35,759 bases of DNA from JAAYRG01 sp964643255 (GTDB lineage Bacteria > Bacillota > Clostridia > Lachnospirales > Lachnospiraceae): contig CAZXSM010000009.1 of assembly GCA_964643255.1 (NCBI GenBank), positions 1 through 35,759 of the forward strand, read 5' to 3'. The notes under the pieces are model-generated. The model saw nothing but the letters and a program-made list of their open reading frames with translations, ran no database searches and had not been told where the DNA came from. Position 1 is the first letter of the stretch; each line of letters starts with the position of its first letter. Below are positions 1 to 5,574 of the stretch, one piece after another. The position numbers and the translations under genes were made by a program.

Positions 1-131
1 TTTTAATTTTTTTATGAATTTTCAGGGTTGTTTTACTGTTTAATTATCAAGGTTCAAGCCATCACAAAGCTTGATAACACTGGCTTTGGACTTGGTTTTT
101 TTGTTGACTTTCTTTTGGGCCAACGAGTAAT
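1..131 (-). other. leader of a probable rRNA operon (16S would lie left of the window)
   Basis: Read on the minus strand, positions 55-36 are GAACCTTGATAATTAAACAG. This resembles the 'CCTTGAAAACTNAACA' block found just before 16S genes (and in 16S-23S spacers) of low-GC Firmicutes. Before it is a stem with arms AAGCC and GGCTT (about positions 57-87). No open frame and no tRNA are visible. The 16S gene is not in the window, so the assignment is inferred from the leader-like block plus the promoter at 132-160. Confidence 0.55.
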
Positions 132-160
132 AGCTTAACACAGTTCAAAATGCTTGTCAA
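132..160 (-). promoter_or_regulatory. strong sigma-A promoter, probably of an rRNA operon
   Basis: On the minus strand a perfect -35 TTGACA (160-155) is followed after 17 bp by -10 TAAGCT (137-132), with AT-rich DNA upstream like an UP element. It points away from comFB and into the rRNA-like leader. A second weaker candidate (TTGACG, 203-198) lies upstream, as in tandem rRNA promoters, but its -10 is poor. Confidence 0.6.
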
Positions 161-238
161 CAAAAATCTTCAATTAATTTTAATGTTTTCTAAAATACGT
201 CAAACTTCTTGATTTAAATGTTCCTTCTTACTTTATTA

Positions 239-529
239 TTAGTCACCGTATCTTGGATTGTCGCTATCATGACGGGGGTTCTTATTAACAATTTGAATAG
301 CTTTTGTTAATTCACTAATTATTTCAACTTCCTTTGTTATGTTATATTCTTCTGCTCTACTAAAAACTTCTCCCTTTGTTGATGATACATATTTAGGTTT
401 TATATTATTTAAAGTTATAGCCATAATATCAGATCTGCAATCCTCACATTTGCATCCATCTGTATCTTCCCAGATTTCATTTAAATACCTTTCAGCTAAA
501 ATTTCTATAATATTATGATACCTTGCCAT
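239..529 (-). CDS. comFB: ComFB-family protein
   Basis: The 96-residue protein matches the late-competence ComFB family (about 90-100 residues). It has the Cys cluster C26-x-C28-x2-C31, then 'DIMAITLNNIKPKYV', a 'STKGEVFSRAE' turn and the C-terminal 'LTKAIQIVNKNPRH' typical of the family. ComFB is named from the comF competence operon of Bacillus; its biochemical role is not well defined. Here it stands alone, without comFA or comFC, so competence should not be assumed. The start is supported by AAGGAGG six bases before ATG. Its promoter carries a large palindrome (575-607). Its stop lies about 80 bp before the rRNA-like promoter. No transmembrane segment or signal peptide is visible. Confidence 0.85.
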   Translation of the reverse strand: MARYHNIIEILAERYLNEIWEDTDGCKCEDCRSDIMAITLNNIKPKYVSSTKGEVFSRAEEYNITKEVEIISELTKAIQIVNKNPRHDSDNPRYGD

Positions 530-574
530 ACTCTTCCTCCTTTCTAAAAATAATCAAATAGATTTCATAAGTTA

Positions 575-607
575 ATAATATACGTATTTGAACGAAAGTT
601 CAAATAC
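575..607 (-). promoter_or_regulatory. comFB promoter overlapped by a 24-bp palindromic operator
   Basis: Minus strand: -35 TTGAAC (603-598), 17-bp spacer, -10 TATTAT (580-575). A perfect inverted repeat, GTATTTGAAC-gaaa-GTTCAAATAC (584-607), covers the -35 and much of the spacer. Its core GAAC-N4-GTTC has the layout of Firmicute LexA (SOS) boxes, although the central four bases do not fit the strict Bacillus consensus. A repressor site is likely; LexA as its owner is a guess. Confidence 0.55.
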
Positions 608-854
608 ATTTTTTTAAACAAAACGTTTATTCCTTTTGCTTATTTTATATTTTTTTAATATAATTATTTCTAATTTATATTTTAGTCATACAAGAAACAC
701 AATTTAATATTATTATAGTAAGTAGATAGTAAACAACTATCTTTCTACATACCCTATTATATAATACTTTGAAAAGGAAAGGGCTTTTAGTGCCTTTCCT
801 TTAGAGTACACAATAAGAGAAATCTTATTTGTTCCTCTAAAACATTTTACTAAC
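608..854. other. gene-free spacer with several stem-loops
   Basis: No credible coding frame lies between comFB and mazF. The stretch holds three inverted repeats: AGATAGT/ACTATCT (724-730 and 736-742); AAAGGAAAGG/CCTTTCCTTT (773-782 and 793-802); and TTTAGAG/CTCTAAA (800-806 and 835-841), which encloses AATAAGA-GAAA-TCTTATT (812-829). The second and third stems share bases 800-802 and so compete in part. None has a convincing U-tract of its own. TATAAT at 760-765 on the plus strand lacks a good -35. Confidence 0.45.
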
Positions 855-908
855 AAAAAGAAACCAGCTTGATCACATTAGGTGACTACCCCCCGCTGGT
901 TTCTTTTT
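855..908 (-). terminator. intrinsic terminator after mazF, near-symmetric
   Basis: Perfect 14-bp arms AAAAAGAAACCAGC (855-868) and GCTGGTTTCTTTTT (895-908) enclose a 26-base loop with a run of six C (G on the minus strand) and a small inner TCAC/GTGA stem. It lies 11 bp past the mazF stop and ends in a U-rich tract on either strand, so it could also end a plus-strand transcript. Confidence 0.8.
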
Positions 909-919
909 GATTTCATTCT

Positions 920-1276
920 TTAATTGTTATATGTATCAAGGGCTACACTAACTATTAAGGCACGATCTACTTTTTCCATAATATTCAAATCTAAATGACA
1001 TACCTTTTCTCTGAGTCTTGATTTGTCTATTGTTCTAATTTGTTCTAAAAGAATTACTGAATCTTTAATAACTCCATATTTTTCAGCATCTATCCTAACA
1101 TGTGTTGGAAGTTTTGCTTTATTCATTTTTGAAGTTAATGCGGCACATATAACTGTTGGACTATGTTTGTTACCAGTATTATTTTGAATAATGAGTACCG
1201 GCCGCACCCCTCCTTGCTCTGAACCAATCACAGGACTTAGTTCAGCATAATATATATCGCCTCTTCTTATAATCAC
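920..1276 (-). CDS. mazF: MazF/EndoA-type mRNA endoribonuclease toxin
   Basis: The 118-residue protein matches PemK/MazF toxins of the Bacillus EndoA type (116 residues), which cut mRNA at a short sequence. It starts 'MIIRRGDIYYAELSP', has 'GSEQGGVRPVLIIQN', and keeps the two catalytic-site residues R25 and T48 at the positions known from EndoA. The longest frame begins at a GTG (1285) lying directly against GGAG. The GTG at 1276 is ten bases from GGAG and gives the family's usual N-terminus, so I chose it. In Bacillus and many Clostridia the order is alr, antitoxin (MazE/NdoAI), mazF. Here the 116 bp after alr hold no antitoxin frame, only a 10-bp inverted repeat ending at the ribosome binding site. 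The gene is probably co-transcribed with alr and closed by the terminator at 855-908. Confidence 0.9.
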   Translation of the reverse strand: MIIRRGDIYYAELSPVIGSEQGGVRPVLIIQNNTGNKHSPTVICAALTSKMNKAKLPTHVRIDAEKYGVIKDSVILLEQIRTIDKSRLREKVCHLDLNIMEKVDRALIVSVALDTYNN

Positions 1277-1289
1277 TTTATTCACACTC

Positions 1290-1345
1290 CATTTTATGGC
1301 TTTCTTATATTATTTCCCATTTTTCTATTTGTATTCCATAAAATG
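1290..1345 (-). repeat. inverted repeat between alr and mazF, next to the mazF ribosome binding site
   Basis: Perfect 10-bp arms CATTTTATGG (1290-1299) and CCATAAAATG (1336-1345) are separated by 36 bp. In the minus-strand mRNA the second arm ends directly before the GGAG used by mazF, so folding could restrict ribosome access. No U-tract follows, so it is not a terminator. Confidence 0.55.
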
Positions 1346-1392
1346 TTTATGTCTATAAGTAAATTATCAAATTGTCATTATTATAAAATTTA

Positions 1393-2607
1393 TTATTTAT
1401 TTTTAATATATTCTTTTATATCCACTAATTGATTATTACAATAATAAAGTCGTGGTATTCTTTTACCTAAATTACAAATAAATTCATAGTTAAATGTATC
1501 TGAAAGTCTTGCTAACTCCTCTACTGTAATACATTCATCTCCATCTTTACCTATTAAAGTAACAACATCTCCTTGTTGAACTTGGGAAAGATTGCTTACA
1601 TCTACCATAAATTGATCCATACAAACCCTTCCTATAATTGGTACAGACTTGCCACGAATTAATACTCTACCTATTGATGACAATTTCCTTGGATAGCCAT
1701 CACCATATCCAACTGGTATTGTAGCTATCTTTGTTTTTTCCTTTGTAATATAAGTAGAACCATAACTTATACCTACACCTTTATCAACTTCTTTGACATA
1801 GCTTACATGAGTCTTTAGGCTTAAGGCAGGCTTTAATTTAACATTATTGTGTTTTATATCTTCTGAAGGGTATAAACCATATGTAGCTATTCCACATCTA
1901 ACCAAATCCAAATTTGCTTCAGGAATATCAATAATTGCTGCAGAATTCGAAATGTGTTTGATTGGAATATATATATCTTCTTTTTCTAACAAGTCTACAA
2001 AATTCATAAATATCTCTAATTGTTCATATGTAGAAGCTTTATCAATTTCGTCAGCACATGCAAAGTGACTAAAAACTCCTTCAATTTTTACCCCATCTAA
2101 ATTCCATATTTTTTTAATTTCCTGTATACTATCTAGATTACAGCCAAATCCAAGTCTGCTCATACCTGTATCAATCTTCAGATGAATTGGCAAAGTTTTA
2201 TTTTTCTTTTTTGCTAATTTAGAAAGTTCGGCTGCAGCACTATATTGAAAAATAGCAGGTGTAATATCATAATCAATTATTTCTTCATACTGTTGATTGG
2301 ATGTATAGCCTAAAATCAAAATATCTTTTTTAACACCAGCTTTTCGAAGTTCTATTCCTTCTTCAACAGTAGCAATACCATACCCATCAACTATATTATC
2401 GACTTTTTTAGCAATAGGTACTGCTCCATTACCATAGCCATCGGCTTTTACAACTATTATAATTTTAGTATTTATATCGATTATATTTTTTATATTAAGT
2501 AAATTATTATATATATTATCTAGATTTATATTGGCTTGTACTCTGAAATATCTTTCTTTTATATTTTTATTATTATCTGATTTGTCTATAGCTGAATCTA
2601 TTGGCAT
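1393..2607 (-). CDS. alr: alanine racemase
   Basis: This PLP enzyme interconverts L- and D-alanine, supplying D-Ala for peptidoglycan. The 404 residues are slightly longer than usual (about 370-390) because of a roughly 20-residue polar N-terminal extension. The PLP lysine is K54 in 'VVKADGYGNGAV'. The barrel shows 'HLKIDTGMSRLGF', and the C-terminal beta domain has 'GISYGSTYIT' with the catalytic tyrosine (about residue 280) and 'IGRVCMDQFMVDVS'. GGAGG lies seven bases before ATG. It follows nnr by 55 bp with no terminator between, so it probably belongs to the rex-acpS-nnr-alr-mazF run. The alr-mazF neighbourhood is conserved in Firmicutes. Confidence 0.95.
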   Translation of the reverse strand: MPIDSAIDKSDNNKNIKERYFRVQANINLDNIYNNLLNIKNIIDINTKIIIVVKADGYGNGAVPIAKKVDNIVDGYGIATVEEGIELRKAGVKKDILILGYTSNQQYEEIIDYDITPAIFQYSAAAELSKLAKKKNKTLPIHLKIDTGMSRLGFGCNLDSIQEIKKIWNLDGVKIEGVFSHFACADEIDKASTYEQLEIFMNFVDLLEKEDIYIPIKHISNSAAIIDIPEANLDLVRCGIATYGLYPSEDIKHNNVKLKPALSLKTHVSYVKEVDKGVGISYGSTYITKEKTKIATIPVGYGDGYPRKLSSIGRVLIRGKSVPIIGRVCMDQFMVDVSNLSQVQQGDVVTLIGKDGDECITVEELARLSDTFNYEFICNLGKRIPRLYYCNNQLVDIKEYIKNK

Positions 2608-2662
2608 GCTGGTACCTCCGCTTACTTATTATCTTGATTGTAAATTAATAATAAACCACAGA

Positions 2663-4192
2663 TTAAATCTTGGCAAGTCCTTCAATTATATCGCTAGCTA
2701 TTATTGAATACTGATTCTTTTCTTTAGCTGCTATATCTCCTGCCAATCCATGAATATATACACCTAAACTTGCCCCTTCACTAGGATTTAAGCCCTGACC
2801 TATTAAGCTTGCAATAATACCTGTTAAAACATCTCCACTTCCAGCAGTTGACATACCATTATTACCTCTTGTATTTATAAATCTACAATTTTCGTAAGCA
2901 ACTATTGTTCTAGCATCTTTTAACACAAATATAATAGAATTATTCTTTGTGCAAGTATTAGCTATGTCTAAAATATCATCTTGTATTAGACTCAATTCAA
3001 TATTTAATAGTCTTGATAACTCTTTTAAATGAGGGGTAATAATTGTATTATTAGGAAGTAAATCTTTTAATATTTGAATCCTATCTTCTGGTGATTCGCT
3101 ATTTTCTTTATTATTAATTATTTCCCCTAATAAATTGATGCCATCTGCATCTATCACAATAGGTACTTTTGTATTTTCTAAAACCATTTTCAATAATTCC
3201 AATGAAATGTTATGGGTTCCTAATCCTGGTCCTACTACAATGACATTTGCCCATGATATATCTTCTATTATCTGACTTAGGTCTGAATCACTTAAAGTTT
3301 GACCATTTTGATATGTTGATACAATTGCTTCAGGAAGCATTGTTTGCATTATACCTCTATTTTCTTCTGGTACAAGGGCCTTAACAAGGCCTGAACCTGT
3401 TCGATAAGCTCCTTTAGAAGCCAAATAACATGCCCCGTTCATTCCGGTAGAACCAGCAATAACTAAGACCTTACCATAATCACCCTTATGAGAATCATTT
3501 GTTCTTGTTGGCATTTTACATAGGTCTGTTTGATCATAGCTAATATGTTTAATATCCTTTTCATCAAACTTTATCTCTGGAAATCCTATGTCTGCAACTA
3601 TAACCTGGCCTGCTATTTCACATCCTGGATATAGAACTAAGCCAATTTTATTATATCCAAAAGTTATTGTATAATCAGCTTGTATTGCCATACCTAAAGC
3701 TTTTCCACTTGTTGCTGAAAGTCCCGATGGAATATCAATACTAAATACTATATTATCTCCATTATTAATTTGAACAATATAATCTAGATACTTTCCTCTT
3801 ACCTTGCTATTTAATCCAATTCCTAATATTCCATCTATTATTATATTGTATTCATTAATATCAATATTATTGTATAAAGATATGCCTAATTTCTTAGCAA
3901 TATTAATCTGTGTAATAGATTCCTCCGAACACTTGTTAATATTAGATAGTAACAATATATTAACATCATACCCTTTTAGATGTAAGATTCTTGCAGCTGC
4001 AATTGCATCTGCCCCATTATTGCCAGAACCACATATAGCAAGAATTTTATCATTCTTACTAATATGTTTAACCATACAATTTACAAATGATAGGGCAGCT
4101 CTTTCCATTAAAACCAGGGAGGGAATACCTATTTCATTAATTGTATAATCGTCTAGATCTTGCATTGTTTTAGCATCTACAAGTATATTCAT
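2663..4192 (-). CDS. nnr: bifunctional NAD(P)HX epimerase / ADP-dependent NAD(P)HX dehydratase
   Basis: The enzyme repairs hydrated NADH and NADPH. The N-terminal YjeF/NnrE epimerase half (residues 1 to about 215) shows 'SLVLMERAALSFVN' and 'CGSGNNGADAIAAARIL'. The C-terminal ribokinase-like NnrD dehydratase half (about 225-509) shows 'GKVLVIAGSTGMNGACYLA', 'VVGPGLG', 'PIVIDADGINLL' and the nucleotide/catalytic motif 'MSTAGSGDVLTGIIASL'. The length of 509 is normal for the fused form. The start is set by GGAGG seven bases upstream, inside the end of acpS; only two bases separate the genes, which suggests translational coupling. AcpS, Nnr and Alr are frequent neighbours in Firmicutes. Confidence 0.95.
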   Translation of the reverse strand: MNILVDAKTMQDLDDYTINEIGIPSLVLMERAALSFVNCMVKHISKNDKILAICGSGNNGADAIAAARILHLKGYDVNILLLSNINKCSEESITQINIAKKLGISLYNNIDINEYNIIIDGILGIGLNSKVRGKYLDYIVQINNGDNIVFSIDIPSGLSATSGKALGMAIQADYTITFGYNKIGLVLYPGCEIAGQVIVADIGFPEIKFDEKDIKHISYDQTDLCKMPTRTNDSHKGDYGKVLVIAGSTGMNGACYLASKGAYRTGSGLVKALVPEENRGIMQTMLPEAIVSTYQNGQTLSDSDLSQIIEDISWANVIVVGPGLGTHNISLELLKMVLENTKVPIVIDADGINLLGEIINNKENSESPEDRIQILKDLLPNNTIITPHLKELSRLLNIELSLIQDDILDIANTCTKNNSIIFVLKDARTIVAYENCRFINTRGNNGMSTAGSGDVLTGIIASLIGQGLNPSEGASLGVYIHGLAGDIAAKEKNQYSIIASDIIEGLAKI

Positions 4193-4194
4193 TA

Positions 4195-4560
4195 TTAATC
4201 CTCCCTTTCTCCAATAACAAAAGCCAGACTAAAATCCTTTGTGTTTGATATAGTAGTAAATATTTTTGTGATTCCTAGTTTATTAGCATGTTCTAAACTC
4301 TTTCCATATAAGTTGACATATGGTTTTCCTAAAGAATCTCTTAGCACTTCTATTTCAATAGGTTTTATTTCTCTAAATCCTGTGCCCAACATTTTTGATA
4401 CACTTTCTTTAACTGCAAAATTATCAGAGAATTTTACAGTATCATTTTCACATAATTTAATCTCATCCTGGGTAAACATTTTATTACGAAAAGATTCTTT
4501 TTCACAAGCCTTTTGCACCCGTTTTTTTTCAATTAAATCTGCACCTATTGCTACTATCAT
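4195..4560 (-). CDS. acpS: holo-[acyl-carrier-protein] synthase
   Basis: The enzyme transfers 4'-phosphopantetheine from CoA to the serine of acyl carrier protein, switching on fatty-acid synthesis. The 121 residues match AcpS length. 'IGADLIEKKRV' holds the metal-binding Asp near the N-terminus and 'FAVKESVSKMLGTG' the second acidic ligand and the CoA-site lysine. The open frame extends 13 codons further upstream, but ATG 4560 has AGGAG five bases before it and gives the conserved start 'MIVAIGADLIE'. It follows rex after a terminator hairpin (4591-4612) and runs into nnr with a two-base gap. Confidence 0.93.
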   Translation of the reverse strand: MIVAIGADLIEKKRVQKACEKESFRNKMFTQDEIKLCENDTVKFSDNFAVKESVSKMLGTGFREIKPIEIEVLRDSLGKPYVNLYGKSLEHANKLGITKIFTTISNTKDFSLAFVIGERED

Positions 4561-4590
4561 ACTGGCTCCTTTTATACATAATTTCAACAA

Positions 4591-4612
4591 AACCGACAAA
4601 TTCTTGTCGGTT
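4591..4612 (-). terminator. hairpin between rex and acpS
   Basis: Nine-bp arms AACCGACAA (4591-4599) and TTGTCGGTT (4604-4612) surround a 4-base loop. On the minus strand it is followed by TTTTGTTG and sits 30 bp before the acpS start. A T-tract also follows on the plus strand. It may reduce transcription from rex into acpS, acting as a partial terminator. Confidence 0.6.
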
Positions 4613-4661
4613 CGTTTTTATACTTTATTATATTGCTAATTATTACTTTTTATATTTTTAC

Positions 4662-5300
4662 TTATTTTCGCCTCTTGCCTTTTGCTGTTAAGGCATAAGA
4701 AAGTTGCATCAGACTCTCATCTAAATGAACATTCTCTACTATTATTTTCTCTGGTAGATTAAGGTCTACGGGCGCAAAGTTCCATATAGCCTTTATTCCA
4801 TAATCTACAAGTTGTTTGGCTATAATTGGCGCTTGCTCCTTAGGAAGTGTTAAAGCTGCAATATCTACTTGATTGTTCTTAATAAATTCTTCTAATTTAT
4901 CTATATTAGTAATTGGTATATCTCTAATGGATAATCCATCTAGTGTGGGATTTATATCAAAAATTCCTACTAAAGTGAAACCACGTTTTTCAAAATCTTT
5001 ATAATTCGAAATTGCCTGTCCCAGGTTACCTGCACCGATTACAATCATATTATAATTCTTATCTAAGCCCAATATCTTAGCTATCTCAGTATATAACACT
5101 TCTATATTATATCCATAACCTTGTTGCCCAAAACCACCAAAATTATTAAAATCTTGACGTATCTGGGAGGCTGTTATATTCATTTTTTTACTTAATTCTC
5201 GAGAGGAGATTCTTTCTACTCCTGCTTCAATCAAATCACCTAAATATCTATAATATCGTGGTAAACGACCTATTACTGCGGAAGATATCTTGTCTGGCAA
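4662..5300 (-). CDS. rex: redox-sensing transcriptional repressor Rex
   Basis: Rex binds operators of the form TTGTTAA-N4-TTAACAA and releases them when NADH rises. The 212 residues comprise an N-terminal winged helix ('AVIGRLPRYYRYL', 'ISSRELSKKMNITASQIRQDFNNFGGFGQQGYGYN') and a Rossmann NAD(H) domain with 'VIGAGNLGQAI' (about residue 90), ending in the swapped C-terminal helix. The frame can start at GTG 5309, but that codon overlaps its own GGAGG. TTG 5300 lies eight bases from GGAGG and gives 'MPDKISSAVIGRLP', so I prefer it. A consensus promoter lies at 5379-5407. A candidate target is the operator before icd in this window (8863-8880). Rex beside ydiF resembles the Bacillus arrangement. 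Confidence 0.95.
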   Translation of the reverse strand: MPDKISSAVIGRLPRYYRYLGDLIEAGVERISSRELSKKMNITASQIRQDFNNFGGFGQQGYGYNIEVLYTEIAKILGLDKNYNMIVIGAGNLGQAISNYKDFEKRGFTLVGIFDINPTLDGLSIRDIPITNIDKLEEFIKNNQVDIAALTLPKEQAPIIAKQLVDYGIKAIWNFAPVDLNLPEKIIVENVHLDESLMQLSYALTAKGKRRK

Positions 5301-5313
5301 TTTGTACACCTCC

Positions 5314-5359
5314 TTTAATATATAGTATTACTATTCTTTAATGTATAGTATTACCAATT
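5314..5359. repeat. tandem imperfect 23-bp repeat in the rex leader
   Basis: Two adjacent copies, 5314-5336 and 5337-5359, both read TTTAAT(A/G)TATAGTATTAC and then diverge. They fill the stretch between the rex promoter and its ribosome binding site. They do not match the Rex operator consensus, so simple autoregulation by Rex is not supported by this element. Confidence 0.5.
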
Positions 5360-5378
5360 TTTGAAATACTGTTATCTA

Positions 5379-5407
5379 ATTATATTCGATTGTCAATTAT
5401 TTGTCAA
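5379..5407 (-). promoter_or_regulatory. sigma-A promoter of rex
   Basis: Minus strand: -35 TTGACA (5407-5402), 17-bp spacer, -10 TATAAT (5384-5379). This is a full consensus match about 80 bp before the chosen rex start. Confidence 0.75.
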
Positions 5408-5443
5408 TTTTCTTACAAGTGTTTTTTCTTATCTAAATTTTAT

Positions 5444-5472
5444 TTGCTACAATATCTTTTAGATGCTACAAT
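5444..5472 (+). promoter_or_regulatory. candidate promoter of ydiF within a direct repeat
   Basis: -35 TTGCTA (5444-5449), 17-bp spacer, -10 TACAAT (5467-5472). The 11-mer TGCTACAATAT occurs twice with a 19-bp period (5445-5455 and 5464-5474), so the -35 of this promoter lies in one copy and the -10 in the other. A hairpin with 6-bp arms (TGGGTG/CACCCA, 5538-5553) lies between it and the start codon. Confidence 0.4.
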
Positions 5473-5574
5473 ATTAAATGGATATTTAGTGGATGAAAAC
5501 CCTATATTGAGGGAATAAGTATTTTAGATAAATATTTTGGGTGAAAACACCCATTGTTATAATGGAGAATGAAT

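Noticed and set aside
1..238. Possible tRNA gene at the left edge
   Set aside because: No cloverleaf, T-arm consensus or CCA end could be found; the stem near 57-87 fits an rRNA leader better.
855..908. Riboswitch-like structure near mazF
   Set aside because: It lies downstream of mazF, has perfect arms ending in a U-rich tract and matches a plain terminator; no riboswitch core was seen.
5444..5474. Start of a CRISPR-like or longer repeat array
   Set aside because: Only two 11-bp copies exist, with an 8-bp gap; no further units or cas genes are in the window.
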